From the NCBI RefSeq assembly GCF_007896845.1, contig NZ_VOHS01000012.1:96022-160021 (forward strand): DNA of 64,000 nt, read 5' to 3'. The notes beneath the pieces are model-generated. The model had not been told where the DNA came from, did not search any database, and saw only the letters and a list, made by a program, of their open reading frames with translations. The DNA comes from Chitinophaga pinensis (lineage in GTDB: Bacteria; Bacteroidota; Bacteroidia; Chitinophagales; Chitinophagaceae). A program made the position numbers and the translations under genes. Positions 1 to 8,496 of the stretch are shown here, piece by piece (the stretch's first letter is position 1; each line of letters begins with the position of its first letter).

Positions 1-205
1 TGACGTGCAGGAAAACGGGCACATCATCTGGTTCTTCAATACCGAGGTCTTCACTGTCAATGCAGCGGATCTCTATCTTTTCATGGTCAAACAGGCGCTC
101 AAAGCAGAGACTTTTCTGCTTAAAGGGCGATTTTGCGTGTACGACTGCTGAGTGGCCTGTCATAAGGCCACAGAACAGCAGGAAGTACAGTAAAAACCTG
201 CGCAT
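1..205 (-). CDS. Exported protein of unknown function, 3' part cut by window edge
   Basis: An open frame on the minus strand runs off the left edge, so only the first 68 residues are visible. It begins MRRFLLYFLLFCGLMTG, a typical Sec signal peptide (basic n-region, hydrophobic h-region, likely cleavage after SAVVHA). The mature part starts KSPFKQKSLCFERLFDHEKI and shows no motif I recognise. An in-frame ATG at 229 would add eight residues, but the start at 205 places the signal peptide at the N-terminus. Function unknown; export is inferred from the signal peptide only. Confidence 0.55.
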   Translation of the reverse strand, partial: MRRFLLYFLLFCGLMTGHSAVVHAKSPFKQKSLCFERLFDHEKIEIRCIDSEDLGIEEPDDVPVFLHV

Positions 206-318
206 AATATGCCTGTTCGTGTTGATCATGAATAATAATTCGCTCTCAGTTGGTTTCACAAATATAAAAATGAAGCGGGCTTAATCCAAATACGGATTTG
301 ACGAACGGTAAAAAATTA

Positions 319-651
319 TTATTTGTTAATCGTTTCGGATGCTTCCTTTGTGGCTCTCCAGCGTTTAAAAAGTTTGTTAAAAATTACCTGTAAGAGTAGT
401 GCCGCCGGCATAAAAACGAGCCAATGACTAAAAATAAAGGAGAATTCTATCATACCACATCTGCCGGTAAATGCTTCCTCAATTGGTCTGGGATGCAGCT
501 TTTCTTCCACAAAAAAATAGATCTGTGGATAGAATAGCAACAATGCGATGGTGAACAGGTAAGTAAATAATGCCGATGTGTAAGGCCGGAGAAAAGCAGA
601 TAATAAGGGCACCAATAAGTAGGGTAGGAGTGACATAGTGGCAAGATACAC
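319..651 (-). CDS. Small integral membrane protein, unknown function
   Basis: A 110-aa protein with about three hydrophobic segments (roughly residues 5-25, 27-48 and 72-95) separated by a polar loop containing EEKLHPRPIEE, and a basic, Lys/Arg-rich C-terminus (FNKLFKRWRATKE) that would sit in the cytoplasm. It is divergent from the lipoprotein gene at 765 with a short shared upstream region. No family is recognised; inner-membrane location is inferred from hydropathy. It could be a polytopic DUF typical of Bacteroidota. Confidence 0.5.
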   Translation of the reverse strand: MYLATMSLLPYLLVPLLSAFLRPYTSALFTYLFTIALLLFYPQIYFFVEEKLHPRPIEEAFTGRCGMIEFSFIFSHWLVFMPAALLLQVIFNKLFKRWRATKEASETINK

Positions 652-764
652 ACAAATTTATAGTTGTGCTCTCTTGTTCAGGCATGTTCCTTGTTTTCGT
701 TTATAACATACACATTATGAGACACATTAGAATTATAGACAGATTAAAAAATAAAAACGATTGT

Positions 765-1472
765 ATGAAACCCATTATTTACTTTCTGCTGATCTGCGGT
801 ATCGCTTGTAACTCCCCGATGAAAAGTAAACAGGAGATGTCAGATTCAGCCAGTTCTCAGGAAGATGCCACACAGGCGGCGTCCAGCAACTCCAGTGATA
901 ATGCCAGCGGTGGAACGGCCAATGCAGGCAGTGCTCCTGCTCCGGGAGAGGAAAGCTCTAACGTGACAAAAGGAGGCAATAACGCCGTATCAAACACACT
1001 CCGATATAAGCATTTTAAGTATGCGATCGTTTCTAAAGGAGATGGCAGCGGTCGTTCTATCACGATTGCTGACACAGATACAAGGATCGATTCACTCAAA
1101 GCTGACAGTACCACCATTCATGATGTAAAGGGCATCCTGCAGCAGACGGCTATTGACGACCTTGACAATGATAAGAACCCGGAAATCTATTTGTTTACCT
1201 ATTCAGACGGAACAGAACATACAGGTAGTGTGTACGGTATTACTTATATTAATAACAAAGGTGTTCGTATTTTCTCCGGTGATGTGGATGATCCTGAACT
1301 GAAAGGCTATCGTGGAAGGGATTCATTCTATGTACAGCAAAAGCACATCGTTCGTACTTATCCGGTCTACGGAGAATCTGACCCTGACGGAAAACCTTCA
1401 GGTGGTAAACGCACGATAAAATATAAGCTGACAAAACAAGGTAACAGTTACATGCTCAAAGAAGCAAAATAA
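765..1472 (+). CDS. Lipoprotein, possibly PliI-like (lysozyme-inhibitor fold)
   Basis: A 235-aa predicted lipoprotein. The frame is open from 666, but the ATG at 765 puts the signal sequence MKPIIYFLLICGIAC first, with lipid attachment likely at Cys15. Residues 16-75 are a Ser/Ala/Gly-rich low-complexity spacer, followed by a compact domain to the end. That domain contains a calcium-loop-like stretch, DDLDNDKNPEIYLFTY (about residues 131-146), which resembles the core of PliI-type lysozyme inhibitors and FG-GAP-like repeats. The PliI assignment is a recollection of family pattern, not a search result. The protein probably sits on the periplasmic or outer-membrane face. Confidence 0.6.
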   Translation: MKPIIYFLLICGIACNSPMKSKQEMSDSASSQEDATQAASSNSSDNASGGTANAGSAPAPGEESSNVTKGGNNAVSNTLRYKHFKYAIVSKGDGSGRSITIADTDTRIDSLKADSTTIHDVKGILQQTAIDDLDNDKNPEIYLFTYSDGTEHTGSVYGITYINNKGVRIFSGDVDDPELKGYRGRDSFYVQQKHIVRTYPVYGESDPDGKPSGGKRTIKYKLTKQGNSYMLKEAK

Positions 1473-1630
1473 GTTCTTATTTTTGCAACAACAATTAACC
1501 CAGGGACCATTAAATGACCTGACGGCTGATATCAGATACTGTTACCCCCATCCGCTGTCAGGAGTCAGGCATAACAACAACAACCATTGAATAGTCATAG
1601 TCAATCACATTAATCAATATCTGAAAAACC

Positions 1631-2155
1631 ATGGATTGCGATACAGAAAACTTAATTTGGGGCCTCACCGGATTCGCAGCCGGCGCATTGCTGGTACGCA
1701 TCTTCACCATTTATTTCGGCCGTTTCTTTAAAATCCGCGGAAAAGTCAGACTGCAGGAAAAGCGACTGATCCTGTACGGATATGACACCCGCTACTCAAT
1801 CGTCCGTACCGGCTATACGATTGCCAGAGCAGAAATTAACCTCAAATTTCACAACACTTCTGCTACAACAAGAGCAGTCACTGACATTGCTATTTCCGGC
1901 AGATTCAGTCTGACGAAATTTATGATCAAGTTCGAAGGTAATCCGCTTCAACCGGGCTTTAATGTAGAGGGGAAGAAGACAATTGAACGTCGTTACTCTG
2001 GTCTGGTCATCCCCGGCACAAAGGTCAATCTGCTCAAACAGGAGGACTTTAATGTCATTGTCTACTACAAAGTCGGTGATCGCACATATCAGGAAACATT
2101 TACCTCAGAAGAGCTGGAAGTAAAGGACCTTCAGATGGGAACTGTGTTGAACTGA
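1631..2155 (+). CDS. Membrane-anchored protein of unknown function
   Basis: A 174-aa protein with one N-terminal hydrophobic segment (about residues 8-30, LIWGLTGFAAGALLVRIFTIYF), then a soluble beta-rich region with several evenly spaced extended strands and no cysteine-based motif. The start at 1631 gives an immediate membrane anchor. A TAnnTTTG-like box (TATTTTTG, 1478-1485) lies about 145 bp upstream. No family is recognised. The gene ends at the edge of a repetitive purine-rich stretch. Confidence 0.55.
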   Translation: MDCDTENLIWGLTGFAAGALLVRIFTIYFGRFFKIRGKVRLQEKRLILYGYDTRYSIVRTGYTIARAEINLKFHNTSATTRAVTDIAISGRFSLTKFMIKFEGNPLQPGFNVEGKKTIERRYSGLVIPGTKVNLLKQEDFNVIVYYKVGDRTYQETFTSEELEVKDLQMGTVLN

Positions 2156-2248
2156 GAGAGGAGTGTAATGATATAGGAGGGAATAGTGGATTGAAAGGAG
2201 GAATGGAGAAAAGGTAAGGAATGAATAGCAGATGACTAAAGGATTAGT

Positions 2249-2680
2249 AGATGAATAATGTGTGAATGGGCTGGACGAGAAAACACAGAAGCTTGATAGT
2301 AGAATGGAGAATGAATAGCAATGCATAAAGAATGATGAGAGAATAGAAGCGATAGAGAAGAAATAACAGTAAAAAAAATAGATAGTAAATAATAGATGAA
2401 TAGCGTGTGAACGGGCTGGAACAGAAGAAACAAAGTCTGGTAGTAGAATGGAGAATGAATAGCAATGCATAAAGAATGATGAGAGAATAGAAGCGATAGA
2501 GAAGAAATAACAGTAAAAAAAAGATAGTAAATAATAGATGAATAGCGTGTGAACGGAGCAGGAATAGAAGAAACAAAGGGTTGGCTGTGGAACGGAGAAA
2601 TTGGAGCGTGAATAGCAAGACGTAAAGAATAATAAGAGAATAGAATCGATCGGTAATAGGTCACAGACGAATAAAGAATA
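2249..2680. repeat. About three 142-145 bp purine-rich tandem repeats
   Basis: The unit beginning agatgaat(a/g) recurs at 2249, 2394 and 2536, periods 145 and 142. The first two units are nearly identical over the segment agaatggagaatgaatagc...gatagagaagaaataac; the third is degenerate. The + strand is strikingly A/G-rich over about 500 bp. Long open frames on the minus strand here encode only Phe/Ser/Tyr/Leu-rich low-complexity sequence and are by-products of the purine skew. This is the left part of a 1-kb gene-free interval (2156-3182). Confidence 0.8.
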
Positions 2681-2769
2681 AATAAAAAGAGATAACAAAC
2701 AATACTTATCGTACGCAGCACATTGATAAAGTACTCATAAAAAACCATCGTACGGCATATTCAGCGGCA

Positions 2770-2915
2770 GGTTTCAGGAGGAGATCCCGGGCCTTAGCTC
2801 TTGAAGTATGCCGACACGTTGTCCCAGAGTTTAATCCCACTCCCCGCTCAACACGACCCACCACGCCCCATAGCAATAACTTCAAGAGCGTCAGCCGGGG
2901 ATCCCTCCTGAAACC
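2770..2915. repeat. Long hairpin element, copy A
   Basis: Left arm 2770-2807 and right arm 2879-2915 form a stem of 12 bp, a bulged A, about 10 bp with one mismatch, a 4x4 internal loop (CTTA/GTCA) and 11 bp, closing a 71-nt loop. The loop contains ACGCCCCATAGCAA, which is also present in copy B at 12994-13144. The arms of the two copies differ in sequence but keep the same pairing plan. It lies between convergent genes. There is no open frame inside. Confidence 0.75.
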
Positions 2916-2920
2916 GCACG

Positions 2921-3020
2921 CAGCAGCCCCGCAATTTTAAATACCTGCTTTAATAACAACAACCTCAAATAAACTATCAACAGCAGCCCCGCAATTTTAA
3001 ATACCTGCTTTAATAACAAC
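2921..3020. repeat. Two 40-bp direct repeats, 60-bp period
   Basis: The 40-bp segment starting cagcagccccgcaattttaa at 2921-2960 is repeated exactly at 2981-3020, separated by a 20-bp A-rich spacer. A partial third echo (aaatacctgttaata) follows at about 3032. No coding potential is seen. From 3026 to 3182 I see nothing further except a possible terminator-like stretch (aaaaagccggacggcaaccaccatccggct) at about 3130-3159 serving the minus-strand gene downstream. Confidence 0.8.
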
Positions 3021-3182
3021 AGCCTCCCTCCAAATACCTGTTAATAGCGCGCTTACGCAGCGTCCACTCACAGCAACTCCATATAACTTTTAATAACCCT
3101 CCCATGCTTAACAGCCCCCCGTGTAAATAAAAAAGCCGGACGGCAACCACCATCCGGCTAATAAAATAAATTCCATGACTCA

Positions 3183-3605
3183 TCACTCCACCGGCCGTAA
3201 ATACTGCGCATGCGCATATCCTTCTTCGCCGTCTTTCGTTCTGATCAACCACCATTGATCACTATGCTTACTCACCAGTGAGACAATTTCTTTATGCCCC
3301 GCCTTCCCGATAATCGGCTGATCCGTCCCCGGACCTTTCCGCACATTCAGATTGGACGATTGCGTCACCACTTCCAGCTTAGCGCCTTCAACAGCGGTTG
3401 CCACTTTAATATCCATCACAACATCACCCGTAAGAAAATTCGGGTCAATCTTCCCATAAATATTCCAGAGATTATCCTTTACCGCACCACTCGGTGCTTC
3501 ACCACTAATATGCAGCACACCATCTGTCTCATTCACCTGAAGATTGTCTGTGCCGGATGATCTGGCAGTATCAATCAGTTCTTTGTATTTGTCCTGTAAT
3601 GACAT
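3183..3605 (-). CDS. BON-like plus bacterial SH3 domain protein
   Basis: A 140-aa protein without a signal peptide. Residues 1-70 resemble a BON/LysM-BON-type fold (a short helix, then GVLHISGEAPS and GDVVMDIKV, the alternating beta pattern of BON domains). Residues about 75-138 form a bacterial SH3b domain with the characteristic LNVRKGPGTDQPIIGKA start, a central WWLI and the terminal GYAHAQYL strand. SH3b domains commonly bind peptidoglycan or peptides. It sits just downstream of the two-BON lipoprotein in the same direction (20-bp gap), so the two are probably co-transcribed. Exact role unknown. Confidence 0.7.
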   Translation of the reverse strand: MSLQDKYKELIDTARSSGTDNLQVNETDGVLHISGEAPSGAVKDNLWNIYGKIDPNFLTGDVVMDIKVATAVEGAKLEVVTQSSNLNVRKGPGTDQPIIGKAGHKEIVSLVSKHSDQWWLIRTKDGEEGYAHAQYLRPVE

Positions 3606-3625
3606 AAAACAATGAATTTAGAAGG

Positions 3626-4132
3626 TTATTTTACTTTCAGACCAGCAGCATCTACTTTCTTCGGATGCAGACCATCAAGCGCCTGTTTCAGTGTTTTCCA
3701 TTTAGCGGCAGAGAGTTCACCGGTAACGCTCACGACACCGGCGTCTACTTTTACATCTACACCCGGGAAGTCTTTGGTGATATCAGCTACCCCTGTACGA
3801 AGAGCTTCTTCAGCAGCATTCATAGGTACAGCGGTGGTATCCACAACAGGAGCTGGTGGAGCAGGAGGAGTGACCATGATGTTATTGGTAATACTCTTTA
3901 CACCGTCTACAGCAGCAACTTTGGTTTCTGCAGCAGTTCTTGCTGCGTCGTCAGGTACATTTCCCGCCAGGGTTACAACACCTTCTTTTACGTCAGCCGT
4001 TACTTCCGGCATGCCGCTGAGTTGTTCAGTTACTTTTGCCTGTATCTGTGTATCAGATGGTTTGCCTTTACAAGCTACCATGAAAGCCAGTGCCAGACAG
4101 AGGAACGCGATGCTCAATTGTTTGTTTCTCAT
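3626..4132 (-). CDS. BON-domain lipoprotein (two BON domains)
   Basis: 168 aa with a lipoprotein signal (MRNKQLSIAFLCLALAFMVAC, Cys21). BON domain 1 spans about residues 25-88, with the hallmark GVVTLAGNVPDDAARTAAE and VDGVKSITNNI. A Pro-rich linker (PPAPPAP) follows, and a second BON-like domain spans about 105-168 (VDAGVVSVTGELSAAKW). OsmY-type BON proteins associate with envelopes under osmotic stress; that role is inferred from family only. It lies between the SH3 protein and the DUF937-like gene, all on the minus strand, suggesting a small envelope operon. Confidence 0.8.
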   Translation of the reverse strand: MRNKQLSIAFLCLALAFMVACKGKPSDTQIQAKVTEQLSGMPEVTADVKEGVVTLAGNVPDDAARTAAETKVAAVDGVKSITNNIMVTPPAPPAPVVDTTAVPMNAAEEALRTGVADITKDFPGVDVKVDAGVVSVTGELSAAKWKTLKQALDGLHPKKVDAAGLKVK

Positions 4133-4177
4133 AAGAATTATAGATTGGATGGTTAAAAATTTTTCGGGGAGAGTGTT

Positions 4178-4702
4178 TTATCTGAACATTTTGGTCAGAT
4201 CGCTCAGGTCAACATCGCCGTCGCCGTCTTTATCAAAACCGAATTTGCCACCGATGTTGTTGATGGTGTTCTGGATGTTACCGCCGCCGAGGTTGCCCAG
4301 ACCGCCAGCCAGATTACCACCACCCAGTGAAGACAGGATATCCTGAATATTGAAACCGTTACCCGCGCCACCACTTTGCTGACCACCTTTCATGGCATTT
4401 AATACCGTTGGGATCAGTACAGCAGCGATGCTGGCAGCAGTAGAACCATTAATACCGAATTTCTCCATGATGTTGCCGGCGAAGTTCTGCTGGATATTCT
4501 GTGTTACCGGATGATCAGCTGATTCCAGTGCCTCATTTACCTGTTGTGTTTCACCGTTGGCTTGTAGTTGGCTGAAGGTAGAGAGGATCGTGCTCTGCGC
4601 TTCTGCGATTACGCCATCATTGTGCTCGTTAGGCACTTCCGGATTGTTGATGACAGATTGCAGACCGCTTTGCTGGATCAGTTGTGTTAATTGTTCTAAC
4701 AT
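4178..4702 (-). CDS. DUF937/YidB-like protein with C-terminal EF-hand-like loop
   Basis: 174 aa. The N-terminal half is helical and Gln/Asn/Ala-rich (MLEQLTQLIQQSG), resembling DUF937/YidB-like proteins. The middle (about residues 105-150) is a Gly-rich linker (SSLGGGNLAGGLGNLGGG). The C-terminus carries a single calcium-loop signature, DKDGDGDVDLSD (residues 157-168). No signal peptide is visible. The first gene of a three-gene minus-strand group (4702 to 3183), preceded by a TAnnTTTG box at 4732-4739. Function unknown; the EF-hand call is from the motif and the DUF937 call is lower confidence. Confidence 0.65.
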   Translation of the reverse strand: MLEQLTQLIQQSGLQSVINNPEVPNEHNDGVIAEAQSTILSTFSQLQANGETQQVNEALESADHPVTQNIQQNFAGNIMEKFGINGSTAASIAAVLIPTVLNAMKGGQQSGGAGNGFNIQDILSSLGGGNLAGGLGNLGGGNIQNTINNIGGKFGFDKDGDGDVDLSDLTKMFR

Positions 4703-4731
4703 AAAAGAGTTTTATAAGGTAAATAAGATGA

Positions 4732-4739
4732 CAAAGGTA
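4732..4739 (-). promoter_or_regulatory. Bacteroidota -7 box (TACCTTTG) for the 4702 gene
   Basis: Minus-strand TACCTTTG lies 29 bp upstream of the ATG at 4702 and matches the TAnnTTTG consensus. No clear TTG -33 box is found at the usual distance. The rest of the 350-bp gap (4703-5052) holds no convincing gene. Confidence 0.5.
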
Positions 4740-4992
4740 TGGAACCTTATAACAATCTTATCTATAGGTTGGTTCATAACAAATATGTTACCAGAAAAAT
4801 GATAATTAATTAACTGGTGTGCACACAGACAATTGTTAGGTGGGGAAGTGAACATCTGTACTTCATTATAGTTGCTGTGGTCAGCTGATATAGCTTGTGT
4901 GAGCAATGAGCACTGAGGTGATATAGAAAGACGTTACAACAGGAAAGACTTCCTCACCCTGTTGCGGTTGGGCATCGCATGTTTGTGTCCAA

Positions 4993-5033
4993 ATAAAAAA
5001 CGGGTCATATCAGATAAATGATACGACCCGTTT
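4993..5033 (-). terminator. Terminator of the suf operon
   Basis: Inverted repeat 4998-5010 / 5021-5033 (13 bp with one mismatch, core CGGGTC/GACCCG). On the minus strand it is followed by a U-rich run (complement of aaataaaaaa). It lies 20 bp past the stop of the last suf gene. Confidence 0.75.
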
Positions 5034-5052
5034 ATACTGAGGTTTGGTTGTT

Positions 5053-5370
5053 CTACATGAAGCCCAATTCTAATCTGGCTTCTTCACTCATCATATCTTT
5101 GTTCCATGGTGGATCAAAAGTGAGTGTTACATCTACATCGGATACGCCTTCTACATCTCTTACTTTTTCGTCGACTTCACGAATGATATCGCCCGCTACG
5201 GGACAACCCGGAGCAGTCAGTGTCATAGTGATGCCAATGCGGTTATTCTCGCCTATTCTTATTTCATAGACAAGACCCAGCTCTAATATATTCACCGGAA
5301 TTTCCGGATCATATACTGTGCGCAGTACCTCTTCAATCCTATCGCGTAAGGTCATTGTATTTTCGCTCAT
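5053..5370 (-). CDS. sufT: SufT-like Fe-S assembly factor (MIP18/DUF59 family)
   Basis: A 105-aa single-domain protein of the MIP18/PaaD (DUF59) family, which assists maturation and delivery of iron-sulfur clusters. The hallmarks are visible: VYDPEIPVNILELGLVYEI near the N-terminus and TLTAPGCPVAGDIIREVDEKV with the conserved Cys in the PGCP motif. Its ATG overlaps the sufE stop by four bases (ATGA), so it is translationally coupled as the last gene of the suf operon. A terminator follows. The symbol is by homology to SufT; Bacteroidota genomes usually carry it at this place. Confidence 0.88.
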   Translation of the reverse strand: MSENTMTLRDRIEEVLRTVYDPEIPVNILELGLVYEIRIGENNRIGITMTLTAPGCPVAGDIIREVDEKVRDVEGVSDVDVTLTFDPPWNKDMMSEEARLELGFM

Positions 5371-5813
5371 AGTTCTGTGCCGTTTTTTTGTGATTGAGAT
5401 TTTGCCTCGTAGGCAACTGCATATAACTTAATCTGTTTGAGCATACTCAGTAACCCGTTGGAACGGGTAGGGGAGAGATGATTACTCAAACCGATAGCGT
5501 CTATAAAGTATATTTCAGATTCCGCGATCTCTTTAGGCGTATGACCGGAGAATACGGTTACCATGAGACTCACCAGTCCTTTGGTAATTACGGCATCACT
5601 GTCTGCTGTAAACACCAGTTTACCGTCCTGCATTTCCGTGTGCAGCCATACCTGCGACTGACAACCTTTAATCAGGTGATCAGGCGTTTTATATTTATCG
5701 TCTATCAGCGGAAGTTCCTTGCCCAGTTGAATAATGTGCTCGTATTTATCCATCCAGTTCTCCATAAAGGAGAAGTCTGATATAAGTTCGTCCTGTTGTT
5801 CTTTGATAGTCAT
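5367..5813 (-). CDS. sufE: SufE, cysteine desulfurase sulfur acceptor
   Basis: 148 aa, typical SufE length. SufE takes persulfide sulfur from SufS and passes it to SufBCD. The acceptor cysteine is Cys51 in HLIKGCQSQVWL; the C-terminal region IGLSNHLSPTRSNGLLSML is the conserved second motif. It sits directly behind sufS (7-bp gap) and overlaps sufT by four bases. Confidence 0.93.
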   Translation of the reverse strand: MTIKEQQDELISDFSFMENWMDKYEHIIQLGKELPLIDDKYKTPDHLIKGCQSQVWLHTEMQDGKLVFTADSDAVITKGLVSLMVTVFSGHTPKEIAESEIYFIDAIGLSNHLSPTRSNGLLSMLKQIKLYAVAYEAKSQSQKNGTEL

Positions 5814-5820
5814 AATCCTG

Positions 5821-7068
5821 TTATCTTAACATAGAGACAGCCTTTTTTATGCCTGCCACTAATCTGTCTATATCTTCGAAGGTAGTATACACTGCGAATG
5901 ATGCGCGCACGGTGCCCGGAATACAGAAGAAATCCATTACAGGTTCTGCGCAATGGTGACCTGTACGGATGGCGATACCTTGTTTATCCAGCAGTTCGCC
6001 GAGATCGTATGGGTGAATATCATACACGAGGAAGGAAACGGCGCCGGAACGGTGTCTCGGATTACCGATAAAGCGGATGCCTTCAATCTGTTGGAGCTGC
6101 TGTACGGCATATTCCACCAGTTGTTCTTCCCATGCCTGTATATTTTCTACACCGATCTGCTGTACATATTGCACGGCTGTACCCAGTGCGATGGCTCCGC
6201 TGATATCCGGCGTACCTGCTTCAAATTTGTAGGGCAGTACGTTGTAGATAGTTTTAGCGAAGGTCACGGTTTTGATCATATCGCCACCACCCTGATAAGG
6301 CGGCAGGCGATCCAGCCATTCTTCCTTGCCATAGAGCACACCGGTACCGGTAGGACCGTAGATCTTATGACCGGAGAATACGAGGAAGTCTACATCCAGC
6401 TCCTGCACATCTACCGGCATATGCTGTACTGCCTGTGCTGCATCCAGCAGAACAGGAATGTTACGGGCATGTGCCTGGGCAATAATGTCGCGTACGGGAT
6501 TAACGGTGCCGAGGGAGTTGGATACGTATGTAACAGCGATGATCTTTACTTTGTCGGTCAGCAATGCGCTGAATTCGTCCATGAGCAGTTCGCCTTTTTC
6601 ATCCATAGGGATGATTTTCAGTTCTGCACCACGGTCTTCACACATCATCTGCCACGGAACGATATTGGAGTGATGTTCCATAGCGGATGCCAGTACCACG
6701 TCGCCGGGTTTGATCTCACCACGACCAAAAGAATAGGCGATCAGGTTGATACCATCGGTAGTGCCTTTGGTAAAAATGACTTCTTCCGGTTTGCGGGCAT
6801 TGATAAAGGAGGCGATGATTTTACGTGAGTTTTCGTAAGCATTGGTTGCTTCCTGACTCAGGTGGTGTACGCCACGGTGCACGTTACTGTTGATGCGGGT
6901 ATAGTATTCTATCAGCGTATCCAGTACAACCTGCGGTTTCTGGGTAGTGGCCGCATTATCAAGATATACAAGCGGTTGGCCGTATACTTTTTCCTGTAAC
7001 AGCGGGAAGTCCTTTCTGATCTTTTCTACGTCTAGTGCCGGAACAGTGATGTCTGGTACGTGTTGCAT
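5821..7068 (-). CDS. sufS: SufS, group II cysteine desulfurase
   Basis: 415 aa, class V aminotransferase fold. It removes sulfur from L-cysteine to give alanine and an enzyme-bound persulfide for cluster assembly. Seen motifs: YLDNAATTQKP near the N-terminus, EHHSNIVPWQ, the PLP lysine Lys235 in FSGHKIYGPTGTGVLYG, and the active cysteine Cys373 in RTGHHCAEP, which is the short group II (SufS) context. Start at 7068. A 95-bp gap containing a hairpin separates it from sufD, the largest gap among the core suf genes. Confidence 0.95.
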   Translation of the reverse strand: MQHVPDITVPALDVEKIRKDFPLLQEKVYGQPLVYLDNAATTQKPQVVLDTLIEYYTRINSNVHRGVHHLSQEATNAYENSRKIIASFINARKPEEVIFTKGTTDGINLIAYSFGRGEIKPGDVVLASAMEHHSNIVPWQMMCEDRGAELKIIPMDEKGELLMDEFSALLTDKVKIIAVTYVSNSLGTVNPVRDIIAQAHARNIPVLLDAAQAVQHMPVDVQELDVDFLVFSGHKIYGPTGTGVLYGKEEWLDRLPPYQGGGDMIKTVTFAKTIYNVLPYKFEAGTPDISGAIALGTAVQYVQQIGVENIQAWEEQLVEYAVQQLQQIEGIRFIGNPRHRSGAVSFLVYDIHPYDLGELLDKQGIAIRTGHHCAEPVMDFFCIPGTVRASFAVYTTFEDIDRLVAGIKKAVSMLR

Positions 7069-7105
7069 AATACTCTATAATTTATCGTTCTTCTCTGAAG
7101 CATCA

Positions 7106-7136
7106 GAGGTCATCCGGGATGAACCTGGATGACCTC
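7106..7136. other. Hairpin between sufD and sufS
   Basis: Perfect 10-bp inverted repeat GAGGTCATCC / GGATGACCTC (7106-7115 and 7127-7136) with an 11-nt loop, inside the operon and without a U-run. It could mark an mRNA processing or stability site that sets different levels for the upstream and downstream suf genes. Confidence 0.6.
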
Positions 7137-7163
7137 GTGCAAAGATCGGAATTTCTGATCGAA

Positions 7164-8483
7164 TTAGTTATTGATAGCGCCGGCTACATACTGGCGGATC
7201 TTTTCTGCGAGGAAATCCTGTAATGCCGGTATGTGTACCTGATCGGTAATGTCAAATGCGAAAGCATTCACCAGCAGTGACTTGGCGGCTTCTTCACCAA
7301 TACCACGGGAACGCAGGTAGAAGAGAGATTCTTCACTGAAGCGTCCTACGGTAAAACCGTGGCTGCACTTCACGTCATCTGCATATATTTCCAGCTGTGG
7401 CTGAGAGTTGATGTTGGCCTTTTCGCTCATCAGCAGGTTATTGTTCTGCTGGAAAGCGTTTGTTTTCTGCGCATCCTGATGTACGTGGATCTTACCGGTG
7501 AATACACCGTTAGCGTCGTCCAGCAGTACACCTTTATACAGCTCATTACTGTTACAGTTTGGCACGAGGTGATCCACGAAGGTGTGGTTATCTACGTGCT
7601 GGGTACCTGTAGCCAGATAGAGACCGTGCAGATTGGTTTCCGTATTGCTACCTGTCAGCGCTACGCTCAGGTTGTTACGGGTCAGTTCTGCGGAAGGCAG
7701 GGTGAAGTTAAAATGATGATAGCGGCTATCAGCTTTCTGGGTAGCAGAAGTATGATAGATGTGGCGGCTGTTTTTAATGGTGCTCTGGATATTGTAGTGC
7801 CAGAGTTCAGCATTTTCTTCCAGTACCACTTCTGTTACTGCGTTCACGAAGGCGATGGCGGAGTCATTGAGACCTACAGCGCTTTCGATGATTTCCAGTG
7901 TTGCGCTTTTATGCAGCACTACCAGATGGCGTGGCTGTATAAATGCGTTAGCGGAAGCTGTATATACGTGAATGATCTGTATTGGTTTGTCAAGCGTTGC
8001 ATTGACACCAGCTTCGATAAAGAGACCGTCTGCAAACAGTGCCGCGTTCAGTGCTGCGAATGGCTGCGACTGCAGATGCGGGTGTTTGTCAAACCATGCC
8101 TGCAGCTGTGCGTTACCGGCTGCATCGCTCAGTTTGGAAACGGTGATCTTACCACCAGCCGGCAGTTCGGAAAGATCCGTCTGCAGGCGTCCGTTCACCA
8201 GTACAACGCGGTAGCTGTCCAGTTGAGGGATGCTGGCTGCTTTCAGTTGCTCAGGTGTAACAGTTGCCTGTTCTTCCTGTGCGAGAGTGAAAGCATCTTT
8301 CAGAAAGCGCTGTACGTTGGTATAGCGCCACTCTTCTGTTTTAATGGTAGGCAGACCCAGTTCCTTGAAGCGGCTGAAAGCCAGCTTACGTGCAGGCATG
8401 ATTGCGTTATCCGCATCCACTTTCTGCTCAGGTCCGGGTACCCCATTGGATATAAATTCGTAGAATGATTTATCGCTCGTCAT
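7164..8483 (-). CDS. sufD: SufD, SufBCD scaffold subunit
   Basis: 439 aa, SufB/SufD beta-helix family. SufD pairs with SufB and two SufC ATPases to form the scaffold on which Fe-S clusters are built. The C-terminal family signature is clear: KCSHGFTVGRFSEESLFYLRSRGI, followed by SLLVNAFAFDI. The N-terminus has the FSRFKELGLPTIKTEEWRYTNV motif common to SufD. It follows sufC with a 13-bp gap. Confidence 0.94.
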   Translation of the reverse strand: MTSDKSFYEFISNGVPGPEQKVDADNAIMPARKLAFSRFKELGLPTIKTEEWRYTNVQRFLKDAFTLAQEEQATVTPEQLKAASIPQLDSYRVVLVNGRLQTDLSELPAGGKITVSKLSDAAGNAQLQAWFDKHPHLQSQPFAALNAALFADGLFIEAGVNATLDKPIQIIHVYTASANAFIQPRHLVVLHKSATLEIIESAVGLNDSAIAFVNAVTEVVLEENAELWHYNIQSTIKNSRHIYHTSATQKADSRYHHFNFTLPSAELTRNNLSVALTGSNTETNLHGLYLATGTQHVDNHTFVDHLVPNCNSNELYKGVLLDDANGVFTGKIHVHQDAQKTNAFQQNNNLLMSEKANINSQPQLEIYADDVKCSHGFTVGRFSEESLFYLRSRGIGEEAAKSLLVNAFAFDITDQVHIPALQDFLAEKIRQYVAGAINN

Positions 8484-8496
8484 GGTTCTTTTTGCG

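Noticed and set aside
60..284. A 74-codon + strand open frame at the left edge
   Set aside because: The opposite strand encodes a convincing signal peptide and continuous frame to the window edge.
2105..2748. Long minus-strand open frames rich in Ser, Phe, Tyr and Leu
   Set aside because: They arise from the purine-rich tandem repeats; three overlapping frames are all open and none has protein-like composition.
2770..2915. An insertion sequence at the long hairpin element
   Set aside because: There is no transposase frame inside either copy and no clear target duplication; the arms differ between copies.
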